Shown: piece by piece, positions 1 to 12,137 of the stretch
Layout: every line of letters starts with the position of its first letter
Position numbering within the stretch: the stretch's first letter is position 1
DNA from: Spirodela intermedia
Taxonomy: Eukaryota > Streptophyta > Magnoliopsida > Alismatales > Araceae
Length of the DNA stretch: 64,000 nucleotides
Direction of reading: 5' to 3'
Assembly (NCBI GenBank): GCA_902729315.2
Contig: LR746273.1
Coordinates: 5,061,001-5,125,000 of the forward strand
Program-made: the position numbers and the translations under genes
The notes under the pieces: model-generated
Told to the model about the DNA's origin: nothing
What the model saw: only the letters and a program-made list of their open reading frames with translations
The model's database searches: none

Positions 1-540
1 AGCAGGAGCCCATCTAGAATCTACGTCATATCGGCGATCTGAACGATGATGGATCGGAGAGAGAGCGTGCGAAGGGGATGGAGCCAGTTGGAGGACCTGT
101 CCACACCACGGACCACAAATACGGCCGAGGCGGAGAGCGTCACCAATCTTCTCCCTCCCGTCAATCCTGTGGCCCCAGTTCCTTCCAGCCTTGGCCTGCG
201 TTCTCTCCTCTGGTGATTCCCTGGTTCCTGATCCTCGCTTTCTCGCTCCCCGTTGCTCATATATAGTGTTTTGCTAGGAGAGAGAGCGGCCGGTGCAGAG
301 TCTTCTCCAGTGAATAAACTCGGGGTGGCGGGGGCATTTGGTAGCGGAGCTCTGAGAGCGGAGGGGCAAAAGGGGTTCGTTCTTCGGGCCCCGAAGTCAA
401 TTGGGGGAAACCCAGCCTCGCCATCGGCTTGCAGGTTTCTCTCCATTTCTCCTGTTTTTGAGCTACAAGGGTGACCTGATTGTCCGCATTACCGTCTAGG
501 GCAGCGAGCGGAAGGAAGTGGGGAAAGGGGAGGGGAAATC
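1..540 (+). promoter_or_regulatory. VTE3 promoter and 5' leader
   Basis: This stretch lies upstream of the VTE3 start codon. A TATA-like element (catatatag) at 258-266 would place transcription start near 290 and leave a leader of about 250 bases. The short open frames here have no recognisable protein similarity and I treat them as non-coding. The beginning of the window is GC-rich and carries nothing else I recognise. Confidence 0.5.
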
Positions 541-3053
541 ATGACTTCATACATGCTCAGTGGAGCTCAGAATCTAAGATTGCCGAGAGGGGAGGCCCCG
601 GCTGGGCTAGGTTTTGTGGGTTCCTCCTTCCACGGGAGGTGCCTGCCCAAGCTGAGGATGGACTTTGCGCCTTTGGGTGGAAACCAGAAGGCCAGAATTG
701 TGGCGCCCAGATGCAGCGTCTCCTCTTCGAGGCCTGCTTCCCAGCCGAGGTTCATTCAGCACAAGAAGGAGGCTTTTTGGTTCTACAGGTTCCTCTCCAT
801 AGTCTACGACCACGTTATTAACCCTGGACACTGGACTGAGGACATGAGGGACGACGCCCTCGAGCCGGCCGATCTCTATGACCGGCGGCTGAAGGTGGTA
901 GACGTCGGCGGCGGAACGGGTTTCACCACGCTGGGCATCATCAAGCACGTTGACCCTGAGAATGTCACCCTTCTGGACCAGTCTCCTCACCAGCTTGCCA
1001 AGGCTAAGGAGAAGGAACCCTTGAAGAAGTGCACCATTATCGAGGGTGACGCTGAAGATCTCCCCTTTCCTACTGACACTTTCGACCGATATGTGTCTGC
1101 GGGAAGGTAACCGACAATCATTTCATGCCTTTAATTGATAAATATTTCATGCTTGAACTTCCTCCATCAGAGCCCATCGAGTTCCGAATTTCGTTTTAAG
1201 TTCATCTCCGTTCTGATAATGGCAATTCTACTAATAGCCGATACCTAGAAGTTTTGAGGACCCCGGAAACCATGGATGCGTTGTGACCACAGCTTTCATT
1301 TGCAGCATTGAGTACTGGCCTGACCCCCAGCGGGGCATCAAGGAAGCCTACAGGGTTTTGAGGCTCGGAGGAAGAGCTTGCCTGATTGGCCCTGTATACC
1401 CGACCTTCTGGTTGTCCCGCTTCTTTGCAGACATGTGGATGCTCTTTCCCAAGGAAGAGGAATACATCGACTGGTTCAAGAAGGCTGGATTTAATGATGT
1501 CAAGCTGAAGAGAATCGGACCCAAATGGTACCGTGGGGTGCGCCGCCATGGTCTGATTATGGGATGCTCTGTGTCAGGCGTGAAAAGAGAAAGCGGGGAT
1601 TCTCCCCTTCAGGTAACAACTAGCTATAGATCTGATAAGGCACGAATAATCTCCATTCAGTGACTAATCTTTGCTGCTCCCAGTGCACAGTTAGGATCAG
1701 TTATAGGTTAGTTCTTCCCATTTTTATAATATCATGTGACGGATCCCGCACAGCAAAAGAATTCCATGCGGTTGCTAAATTGCTAGACCTGCTGCCTCCT
1801 ATAATCTCAATCTGTGACATCAGTAGGGATGTGTTTGGCATGGATCCCAAACCTATGTTATTCATGTGCATACATCTTCATCAGAATTCTTGACATCCAC
1901 TCATTGCGTTTGGTGAGGTAATTTTAAAAATTTCGGGGCTGTGTACCAAGTTATTGCGTAGAGTCCCCTTGTGTTTCTCTATCTACCTAGAATTTCTTGG
2001 AGTGTCCAGCGATCACCATCCTGATTCGGATTGTGATGTTTTCATCGCAATGCATGGGTGCATGTGCCCTCTCTCTGTGGCGGGATATCATGATTTCATT
2101 ATCCTTCAAAATTTCTCTCGAGGTTCGGTGCTGCCATCTCTTGTGATGTCTGGCGGCCATATCGAGGAGAAGGGAAGAAGCTGACTTCTATCCCCGTACA
2201 TTGCTCCAGAAGATATCTCTTTGGAAAAAATTAGGCTAGGATCTCTTTTTCATCTAATGGTTCAGGATACTCCCTATGAAGGGTTTATGGCATCTCCTCT
2301 GAAGAAAAGAGAGAAGGCTGAGATTCAGATAAAAGGGGCTGCTCACAATCTCCTGCATTCTTGGACTGCTGTCGTATGATGTGCGATTCTTGGGAAGCCA
2401 GCAGGAAAATCATTTCACCAGATAATTTAGGTGGTGACAAAAAACGCTTTTCATACTGGGGAAGCAAACGGTTTATGGGTCTTCTGATCTGAGTTCCCCG
2501 GTTGACATTTTCTTCATATAGATTGACTTTTTTTCTTTTCTTAATGACTACTGCCGGAGTAAGAATCCCCAGATTTTGGCTTGAGAAGAGAAGCTTTGAT
2601 AGAGGGGCGGTAGTCCAGTGATTTTCTGCAAAAGGGCTAGTGAAGAGAAAAACGATGATAAGGGTTTTGGATCTATTGATCTTAAAGCAATGATACATCG
2701 ACCCAATGTTCACGCCCTCCTTCATACCTCATAATAAAGGGATTCATGCTTGAATACGTGTGAATATTTCCTACTTGAGGTCGCTGTGAGTAACATTGAT
2801 GATTTATTTCTCATGTGCCATTCATGTGGGATTTTCCTGTTGCTGCTCTTGCTGTTATCCCCAGTCTGACGAGTCTGGTTGGGTATCGGTGCTGCAGCTT
2901 GGGCCGAAGGCTGAGGATGTGAGCAAGCCCGTGAATCCGCTTTCCTTCTTCCTGCGCTTCCTCATCGGCACCATAGCCGCGGCGTACTACGTGCTGGTAC
3001 CCATCTACATGTGGCTCAAGGACCAGATCATCCCCAAAGGCATGCCCATATGA
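541..3053 (+). CDS. VTE3: 2-methyl-6-phytyl-1,4-hydroquinone methyltransferase, chloroplastic (MPBQ/MSBQ-MT)
   Basis: S-adenosylmethionine-dependent enzyme of the plastid inner envelope. It methylates MPBQ and MSBQ in tocopherol and plastoquinone-9 synthesis. Exons are 541-1106, 1306-1612 and 2898-3053, giving 342 residues against about 338 in Arabidopsis. The N-terminus is Ser/Arg-rich like a transit peptide. FIQHKKEAFWFYRFLS and NPGHWTEDMRDDALEPADL are family signatures, the AdoMet motif VVDVGGGTGFTT is at residues 119-130 and EGDAEDLPF follows near 170. The last exon encodes a hydrophobic anchor ending in WLKDQIIPKGMPI. The start at 541 is chosen because the MTSYMLSGA opening matches the family. 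Exon 3 has two in-frame acceptors (2865 or 2898); I chose 2898 because it restores the conserved SPLQ-LGPK junction. The upstream acceptor would add 11 residues. Confidence 0.96.
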
Positions 3054-3510
3054 ATCCCGTCGTCTGTCTCTCTGTGCTTGTTGAGAGAAAGAGAGAAAGA
3101 GAGAGAGAGAGAGGGGTACAGCTACAAGTTTCGCTGCCAAAGATGGTGCTTTCGTTGTATCTTGCTTTACTATAACTCAGGTATGTGCTGTATTGGTGTT
3201 CTTCCATGTTTTCCATCGTCAGAGATTGGTTGAATCCGTTGTATTCTTGAACTGTCCATATATCCGGGCCGAGTAGGGCCAGGAGGGAAGGCCGGGAAAT
3301 GGCGTCTGGGCCGAACCTCTGCTGAAAACGAGAGGGAGGGCTTTCCAGATTCGGCTGGGCAATTCAGGCAGAATTTGGGAGACACCCAGCTAGTTCGAGA
3401 AAACCCCACGCTCATTTCTCCCTTAATCGAAAGCGTTTTCTTCGCGGCTGCTGCCCCCTGCCCTGGTTAGCCGTGTTGATTGAATGATGAAATTCGGGGC
3501 CAAGCTACGT

Positions 3511-3755
3511 TTGACCACATACTGGGCCGTTATCTTATCTCTCTCATGTTGGGCCCAGCATCTCTCTCTCTCTGTTGATGTCTTCTGTCCCCTCCCCTGG
3601 TTGACTACATATTGGGGCGCTTACTTCGTCCTCCGTTCGTACGTTGTAATCTCTCTCTCTCTCTCTTGGTCTTCTACCCCCTCCCCTGGTTGACCACATA
3701 TTGGGCCACTTGACCGTACGTACGTTGTAATCTCTCTCTCTTTCTCTGTCTCTCT
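3511..3755. repeat. Tandem repeat, about 90-bp unit, 3 copies
   Basis: Units begin with the motif ttgacyacatattggg at 3511, 3601 and 3690. Each contains a CT run; the second and third also share ccctcccctggt and gtacgttgtaatctc. The copies are diverged. It lies downstream of VTE3. Confidence 0.75.
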
Positions 3756-6700
3756 CCCTTCCCTCTTAGATTTGGCAGTTTACTCTGGCGTCGTTAGTTC
3801 GAAAGTTACGATCTCTCGCTAGCTCTCTCTCGTCGATGCGTTTCAATCGGCAGCCTAGTGAAGGAGGCCCGCCAGCCGCGTGAGGTCCCCATCGGATCGC
3901 ACGTGCACGCGTTTCCTTGACTCGTCTGTCCTATACATCTGACGTGTCTGAAGGCCAGCGTACTCAACGCGGAGAGCTACGCAGGCTACGCGTCTTTCCT
4001 GCGACAGGTGAGATGTGACCTATAGGCCAAGCCCCCCCCGCCCCCCCCCCATATCTCTCTCTCTCTCTCTCTCGCCCTCAGTCTCTCTCGCTCTCTCGCG
4101 CTCTCTATCGGCGTTTCGCTCACTCAGCAAACATTGGCGTAAATCTCCATCAGGGAAGACGACTCGGAATCTTACTGCTTGGATGGAGCGGCCAACTTCG
4201 GTTAGTTCAACTGCGGTAGGAGCCATCTCCTCGCCAGCACTGCACCATCTCCATCACCAACCATGCGGGAATCCCCGGTTGAATGCGACATCTCACCGAC
4301 TCATCTCTCCCAATTTCTGATACAACTTTACTTCATCTAGACATATATACACATAAAGAGAGAGACAGAGAGAGAGAGATGACTGATAAACCAACCTACA
4401 AACACTTAAGAGAAGTGAGTCACGGTAAAATAACACCATGAGTTGACTTCTGTCACCGCTACCATCGAAGAAGAATAATTTAATGAGTAAAAGTGGAATA
4501 TACACCTAATATAGCCTAGCTCCGAAGAAAAACAAACGAGTAGTGTTATCTAAATCTTGAGTTCATAATCTCAGCATACTTGCCCCCTTAAGACATTCAA
4601 CTTCCAAAATTATCTTGTTATCTAAGACACTTCCTCTATATTATGGTGTAGCTTAAAGGCATTTTAGTAAATATTGTATATGGTTCGCACTCTATATGAT
4701 GTGTGTTACTTGGCAATGAAAAAAGGAGTAGTTTCTTCCGCCGTTCTTCCCCTCTATCTTTTAAGATAGAGGAAACTCCATCCCTCTTTCTCCCTCCTCT
4801 TATGCAAGTCATAATACTCTAGAAATGCATATATAAGATTTTACATATTAATGAGTGTTCATAGGATACTAGAGCATACTTTATTGATGCCCCATCTACA
4901 CTGTTTATTGATATGCTTTCACACAATTCAAAATTTGAGATAGAATATTCCCACCAATGTCACATGCAAATGTGTTACTTTCATATATGAAGGGCACCAT
5001 AACTCCTCATGGTATTATTCATTAATATGTTGTCCTCATGCCAACAAGCAAAAAAAATTATAGGGTTCATGCTTTAGCTTTCTGCCTCTCTCATTTCTAT
5101 GTTGTCCTCATGGTATTATTCATTAATTGAATGAAAAAATAAAAAAACCCATTTCTCAAAGATCACTAACTTCTACTTCAGCTTTCTGCGTCTCTCATTT
5201 CTATAGGGTTCATGCACCAAAGCTGAGGTTACCCTCTTTATTGTCACTGCATCTTCCGCCAACAATTATGAAAATCAAGACAGCAATTCTATTAGGACTT
5301 TCATCGAAATTTTACTGATTAGTTCTTCATTTTTTATTCTCATGAGTATGGAAATCTCTTTTTCTATTATTTTAAGCATGGTTTGGTTATATATTTCATC
5401 CCACAATGGCAATCAATGATATACACATCACTACTCTCACGTGGTTTTATCTTTTTCGTATTTTTCACTATGCTAAAAAGCACCCATTTCCAGCCCAAAT
5501 CATAATAATCATATCTCCTTTCTCAATCCAAGACACATTAGCCTGATCTCAATTCTACTTGATGCCAAAACAACTCTAAAAATTACCCATGGGTGAAACT
5601 TCTCTCCAAATATGTCCATTCTTTAGAAATATCCAGTTTTAGCCATTGTAACCTTTGAATGCCGCAATAATTTTGATCATTCTGCTAGTTGATCGTAAAA
5701 TTTGATTTGGAAAAATCCTATTTCCTGTTACAACAAGAGGCAGTAGGCCATTCAGATGCCCTAGCATTGAGGTAACCAGCACTACTGCATAGTTGTGGAT
5801 GAAAAAGTTGAAGCTAAATCTATGGATCCGTCACTTACTAGATGACAAAGTGTGTTTTCTTTCATAATGTACATGTTTACTTTGATAAACCCCACTTTAT
5901 TATATGGATAGCACGATGGCATGGATTTTGCTGCAACACACTGTTGTATAATGCTTTAAACGGACCCTTCATTATGATTTCCAGCAAAGTCTAAGCTTTG
6001 CATTATGTTCAACAGTTTATTTCCAAGCTTTTCAAATTTAGATATCGTAGAGTTTAGAGAAATGTTATTATGGTAGTCGAGATAAATAATTTTTGATTTA
6101 ATAAATGCACTTATGCATATTATGGGCGCATTGTTGGCAACATTAAAAATCTAAATTTCCAGTTTTTTGTGGTTTCTAATCAGTCCACACATGGGATATT
6201 AATTAGGGTTAGTTACATGTTTTAGGGCTGGATAGTAACTAAATACATGTTTCATTTCATGCATGAATGCTATCAAGAGGATTTTGGCTTTTGACTAGAT
6301 CAAAGCTGGGCCACCCGTAGTTCACGTTTGTGGGAACGAGTCAAAGTTGACTTTTTCTTCCTATTTCCTTCTGATACTAAAGACTAAAGAAAACGTCACT
6401 ATGTATGGTGCTCTTCTCAATTTCTTCAATTAGCTTCTCAATTTCCACACAGAAGAAACATGTCCTAGTTGTTTTAGTCAAAGCGAGCTGTGAAAACCAT
6501 GTGAGAGAAATCATGATCAACATGTACCTCACAGAAATGAGAAATAGTCAACGAACAGCTACTGTTTCCAGGCGAGGCAATTTAATTTATTAAATTATTT
6601 GAAAAGAGTAAAAGTTCGGGCTTTAGTTACCATTTTTAGTTTAATTATGAAGATGGTTCAAGTAATGTTTCAAATTCATCTTCGGCATGTGTTTCGAAAT

Positions 6701-6979
6701 GGGATGTAAACTGACGACCTAAGGCGGACTGTGAACTCCGACAGTTACCAGACAGGCGTATTAACTTGGGTTAAAGCAGTTTAATCACCGCAGACAGGCG
6801 GACCTCTGACTTTGGGGGAGCCTTCGATGACCCCCCTCAGAACGTCTCGAGGTCAATTCGGAAGTGTGAACGGGGCCCGCTGTTTCCCATGAGAAAAGAA
6901 GTGGTTAGTGCGCCATTCATTTGATTCATCTCACCCCACAGCTTGGACCTTTCAGACGGGGATGCAGAGGGAGAAGGAT

Positions 6980-7001
6980 TATAGAGAGAGAGAGAGAGAG
7001 A
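6980..7001. repeat. (GA)n microsatellite in CML8 promoter
   Basis: A run of about ten GA dinucleotides some 150 bases upstream of the TATA-like element of the calmodulin gene. In plants such runs can be bound by BBR/BPC GAGA-binding factors; that role here is inference. Confidence 0.7.
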
Positions 7002-7148
7002 GCGTGTGGCTCAAGTCGAGAAAAACCGTCTTCGACGCGGAATCTTCCGTTCAAGAGCCCGAGAAACCTTGAAAAATATTCCTGAAGTGCTCCCGTTGTT
7101 GCGGCTTCGCTCCGCTGAGGTCTTGGCAACATTGCTTCATGTAAATTT

Positions 7149-7157
7149 TATATAAAA
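7149..7157 (+). promoter_or_regulatory. Putative TATA box of the calmodulin gene
   Basis: The sequence tatataaaa-like element within ttttatataaaacc lies about 300 bases before the ATG at 7452. A 16-base C homopolymer at 7296-7311 would fall in the leader. Confidence 0.5.
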
Positions 7158-7451
7158 CCTATAAAATATTTCAAATCTTTGCTCACTCGTATATTTTAAC
7201 TAGTCACAGAAAAGGGTGCAAGTACAAACACATTTTTCAATAGGGTTCGAAAGGGAAAAAAAATTCTCTTGTCGCGGCCTGCTCCCCCCCCTATTCCCCC
7301 CCCCCCCCCCCAGCTCTACAAATTCCCGGCGGAAGGCAGCCTCAGCCTTAGAAACTCCCCCTCCTACCTCCTCCTTGGCTTGGAAAACCTTCCGGCCTTT
7401 TTCCCTCTCGGCGGCTTGTCCCTAGCTGGCGATTAAACTGTAGCCCTCTTC

Positions 7452-9056
7452 ATGGATTTGCTCTCAGAAGATCAGATATCCGAGTTTCAGGAAGCTTTCT
7501 GCCTCTTCGATAAGGATGGAGATGGTTAGTTCTTCCTTCCCTCCTCTATAAGTGGTAGGACTTTGGGTTCTTTTATCGCTCAATGTGGCCCCTCAAGTCT
7601 TCGGGTATTCTGTTTTTCTTGCCTCCATGGATGGAAGTTTTCTCATCTGTTCGCTGGTTTGGGTGTGTTTTCACGGCGGGGATTGTTTGATAGGTTGGCT
7701 TTTGCGGGGTTCATGGGGGAAGGGATATGTGCTTCGATGAGTGTCACTGCGCGCTCATGTAGACTGCACGAGGGCTTGAACTGCGCCAACCCCCCCTCCT
7801 TTGATGATTTCTTTCCTCGTGTATATACGCCTTACTCCTCTTTGGATTAATGAATAGAAAAGCCTGGTCGCTTGTGAAACCGAAAACTAGGGCTTGAAGA
7901 AGGAAGGGGACGAGGGCTCTCTCAATCGATTCTTCATACTATTGGGGGGTTATTTGGGATTCTGGTAGCCCAGGATCTACTATATAGCACTGTAGACCTT
8001 GTTCAGGAGTTCGAATTTCCGTCCAGATGCAAGAAATATCAGAGAATCGATCAAAACGCTCCGATGAGAGGAAAACGGTTCCTGAATCCGACTGAAGCTG
8101 TGCCATCTGACTCCCATTCGAACTCCGCACGAGGACTTGTGATTGGGGTCAAAGTCCGCCCGCAATGTTTGACAGACCTATTTATTTTAATAAAATCCTT
8201 TCCTGGAGCAAGTTGCAGGATGATTCTCCGCCATAGATTGAGGGTGGGGATGTCCACTGATGGGGGGGTCGGTCGTCCGATCGCTAGACTTGGGAAGGTC
8301 GTATTTGTGATGTCAAATATTTATGCTCTCATTATTTTATCCTCCCTACGATTTTGTTTGATTGCTAAGACCGCGATCGGCAGACGACCCATCGGTTTCC
8401 CAGCCCAAAGATCTGAAATTTCCCAATGAGCACGAATTTTCTATCGTCCCAGCTTTGACTTGATTGTCGTTCTCATAGGCTGCATCACGCTTGAAGAGCT
8501 CGGCACCGTCATCCGCTCGTTGGGTCAGACCCCGACCGAAGAAGAGCTGCAGGACATGATCCGAGAAGTCGACGTGGACGGAAACGGGACCATCGAATTC
8601 GGGGAATTTCTTAACCTCATGGCGAGGAAGATGAAGGTAATTGCTTTATACGCCCTCGGCAAGGAACGCAGTGGGATGCGCTACTGTAACTTTATGTCCA
8701 TGGTCTGCACTGGTTTTTTCAGGAGACAGACGCCGAGGAAGAGTTGAAGGAGGCCTTCAAGGTGTTCGACAAGGACCAGAATGGTTTCATCTCGGCCAGC
8801 GAGGTAAGACCGATCCTCGGTCCGGTCGGCTATGTGCCATTGCACCGAGCCCGAGTTCCTACCGATTATCCTGGAGAAGAAGCTCCATAGGCAAGCTTTA
8901 ACAAGGCTTCCTTGACTGCAGCTGAGGAATGTGATGATCAATCTCGGGGAGAAGCTGACCGATGAGGAGGTGGAGCAGATGATACGGGAGGCCGACATGG
9001 ACGGAGATGGCCAGGTGAACTTCGAGGAGTTCGTCAGGATGATGATGGCCGGCTGA
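7452..9056 (+). CDS. CML8: Calmodulin-like protein 8/11-type calcium sensor (four EF-hands)
   Basis: Calcium sensor expected to bind target proteins in cytosol and nucleus. Exons are 7452-7524, 8479-8636, 8723-8803 and 8922-9056, giving 148 residues, the calmodulin length. Four complete EF-hand loops are visible: residues 20-31 (DKDGDGCITLEE), 56-67 ([12 protein letters not shown]), 93-104 ([12 protein letters not shown]) and 129-140 ([12 protein letters not shown]). The Cys at position 7 of the first loop is usual in plant calmodulins. [26 protein letters not shown] and the KDQNG third loop match the Arabidopsis CML8 and rice CML group better than canonical CaM. The first intron splits the codon after DKDGD, the conserved calmodulin intron position. 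The exact CML number is by resemblance only. Confidence 0.94.
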
Positions 9057-9298
9057 TCTGGTCTCCCCTCCCCACCAGCTCTTCCCCTCCGGTATACTCC
9101 GCAGCTCCCAGTCTATCGTTCTTCATTTCAGTGGGGTCGAGAAATTCCTCTGCCATCGCTCTGCTCCTTCGTCTTCCCCAGTCCGAGGTTTTTCGGCTGT
9201 CAAAACTTGAAAAGTGCAGTGTAGTCAAGTGTAGTGTTTATTCGGTGTGCCGGAGGTGTACGTCTGTTCTTCCGCCTCCGGTGTCCGTAGGAAGAAGC

Positions 9299-9304
9299 AA
9301 TAAA
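9299..9304 (+). terminator. Putative polyadenylation signal of the calmodulin gene
   Basis: AATAAA about 240 bases after the calmodulin stop codon, followed by a GT-rich stretch (atgttgtgcg). Confidence 0.5.
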
Positions 9305-9443
9305 TGTTGTGCGAATTTAATGGGTCCCTCCACTTCTCTTTACCCAAAGAGGAAGCGCTCCGCCCCGACAGGAAAGAGAAGCGACGTGGTGTAAAGGGTA
9401 AGGAGGACCTGTCTGTCTGTCTGTCTTTATGTAAGAGTACATG

Positions 9444-9580
9444 GATGTACGTACGGACCTGGTCCAATCTTCTCGCGAGTCTATAGATGTACGTACTGAC
9501 CCGGTCCAATCTTTTCGCAAGTCTATGCATGGATGTACGTACGGACCCGGTCTAATCGTATGCCCGGATATACATACTGC
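9444..9580. repeat. Tandem repeat, 42-46-bp unit, 3 copies
   Basis: Three units begin with gatgtacgtac at 9444, 9486 and 9532 and contain ccggtccaatctt-like sequence. The third is truncated and diverged. A (GTCT)n run lies just upstream at 9409-9427. Confidence 0.8.
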
Positions 9581-12082
9581 CATTATGATGTCGCTCGTGT
9601 GACCCTTCTTCTGTATTGTGGAAGTAGGACGCTCTATGGCGTAGACGGCACCTCGGAAGTTGGTTTGCTCACCGCTTGATGACGGCAATTGGGATGGGTT
9701 TAGGGTTTTTACTTCTGGGCTCTATTGGGCATCTGCACAGTTATCCCGAATGTCAATAAGGGGTCGTCCCTATCGGTGAGACTGTTCTCGCCATTTAGGT
9801 CTAAGCGTAGGAAAGTAATTGGTGAACATTGATTTTAACCCCATGTCAATAGGCTTCAATCCCTGGATTCAAACTAGTTGATCTTCCTACTCAACACGAG
9901 GGCAGTCTTGTTAATATAATTGTGTATATGACAACCCAACTATGTAAGCACATCCCTCTTTAACATTTCTCCTTGAGGAATTGTCCAAGGGATTTTCCTT
10001 ATCCAAGTTTACTCTTTGTAAAAGATTATTTAAATTTCTTTGGGAGAAGATGAATGTCATCATCTCCACTCTGAGTATCTTCAAGTCATGATGATAATGC
10101 CTTGAGATCAATGAATCTCTTTCTCTTTGACTCATTACTTTCTTTAGAATTTATAACCCATCATATTTCCCATTGCATTATTTTAAGGGAGAATCCTAAG
10201 AAATAAAAGTAGCAGTCTTGATTTGTAAGTACACACTTTATAGTATTTAAAATGACATACTGTTTCAAAAATGATTGCATCTTTTATGAGCATAGTCCTT
10301 GGCCTTAGAACATCCAATATTACCTTTTCTAGTTTCGAATTGGTTCATCAAATCTGAAGATCCTATCCACTTTTCTTTCATCATATGTAAGTTCTTACTT
10401 CCTCCACATCCCCCATGCAATCTTAAAGCATAGATAGTTGACTAAACATGTTGCCATTTTAAGTATACAATAGAATGTCATCACTTTAGCATCAAGAGAG
10501 AGTAAGCTTTCATCTATACAATTGTTTCCTCAGAAGGCACATATAGTCTATCTTCAACTACACTTCAAATTTCATCCTAATTTTATAATCTCATAGTTTA
10601 CTTTGTTGAGTAAAGCAAGTTTGAAAAAAACGTGGCCATCATTGAAATGGCTTCTCTAATGCATACCATGGCTATACTATAAACTTTCAAGTCCATTCTA
10701 GAAACAAGTTACAAGACTAGTTAAAAGTTGAATGACATATCAGAGTGTAGTAAGAGGAGACAATTATAATTCTAAAGTGGATATGAGAATAAAATGAGCA
10801 ATTAAAAACAGTTACAAATTAGCACAAAAAAATTATACTTTTTTGGTTAGTTATTGACTTACTCCTTAGCAGGTCTTCACTTCATGGTTTGACTAAGTAT
10901 CAATGAACATATTATATTTGGTGACCTTATAGGTTTCTATCAAATATTTTCTATTCATAGGCCTTGTTTAGTACAAGCTTGTTTCAATAAAGAGAGAGCA
11001 TCAAAAGTAAGGACATACATTACCCTTTAATTATGAATGAGATCTAGTGAATCAATTGAAGGTTCAGCTCAAATAAGAAATCTCCTTGTAACTTGCATGT
11101 GAGATGCTTGTTACAATTGCAACTTTTAATTTCTAGTTCTTTTTTGATTTGAAGGATTTGGGGACATCTAATGTAGTCCATATGAGAGTAAATAAACTTA
11201 ATTGTGTTTATCACTAAATAATGATTTTAATTTGATGGGGTGGAATCTTCATGATTAAACCTTTTAATAGAAAAAAATAATAATATATTCTTGAATTATG
11301 AATTTTTCTAGTGGAATTAAAACAAAATTGACTAATTCCTTATAAACTATTCACTATGGCGTAGAAAAAATATTTAAGTGATTTGAAATAAAATATCAAA
11401 TACATTAAATAATCGTACATAAATTTTAGAATGGTTTAGCCTTCCACCTACTCCATTATCACAAGAAAAACTCTTCTTAGGTTTCAACCAATTATCGTTG
11501 AATATTACATCTAGGTATTCATGTCCCTAGGAATAGATAGAACTTTGGGCTATCAATCAATATATTGCTCATAAAGTTAACAATGACATGACTTTCACAT
11601 AAATCACTCAACTACTGACTTTACTAATGTAGGGTCCTTAGTATGATAGCAATTATATTAAGAGGGGGTTGAATCAATTTTATGAGATGTTTTATCATTT
11701 TTAGATGTTTTTAAGTTATTTCTGTGATTTTCAATTGTGTGGACAACACAGAATATTGATGTTGAAACAAATTCCTATGGGTCGACATAGTTTTCCACTA
11801 AGTTGAAAAACTATGTTCTAATATGTATTAAACATAAGGATTTAAAATGGTTCTTACTTTTCATAGGCATAAATTCACTTTCCAATGGTATGTACTCTTC
11901 ATTTTCACTATTCTTCCTCGAAAAATTACAAAAACATTTCATGGGACTATTAATCTATGTTTACATAACATATTTATTTGGACTATCACCCCATGCTAAA
12001 CATTAATGCACTACCTTGTCTATCTTCTCATGTTGCCATCATTTGCAAATGTTGTGGTCTTTTGAAGTGTCTATTAATCTCA

Positions 12083-12137
12083 TAAGTTTTTGTAAGTGTT
12101 TATAATGCACTACATTATAAACACTTACAAAAACTTA
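12083..12137. repeat. Perfect inverted repeat, 25-bp arms, 5-base loop
   Basis: Arms at 12083-12107 and 12113-12137 are exact reverse complements separated by cacta. The arm has the core gtaagtgtttataatg. It could be the terminal part of a MITE or a hairpin-forming transcript; no gene surrounds it. Confidence 0.85.

Larger units (their letters stand above)
3054..7451. other. VTE3-CML8 spacer with low-complexity repeats; CML8 promoter at its right end
   Basis: No supported gene. After VTE3 there is a GA run (about 3085-3113), a three-unit 90-bp tandem repeat (3511-3755), and CT and C runs (about 4028-4110). The stretch 4500-6600 is AT-rich, with partial direct repeats about 101-104 bases apart (5003/5104 and 5076/5180). 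The last 500 bases are GC-richer and act as the calmodulin promoter and leader. Confidence 0.6.

Noticed and set aside
1660-2725. Open frames between VTE3 exons 2 and 3
   Set aside because: They fall in the 1.3-kb intron and have no similarity to any family. Exons on both sides join in phase.
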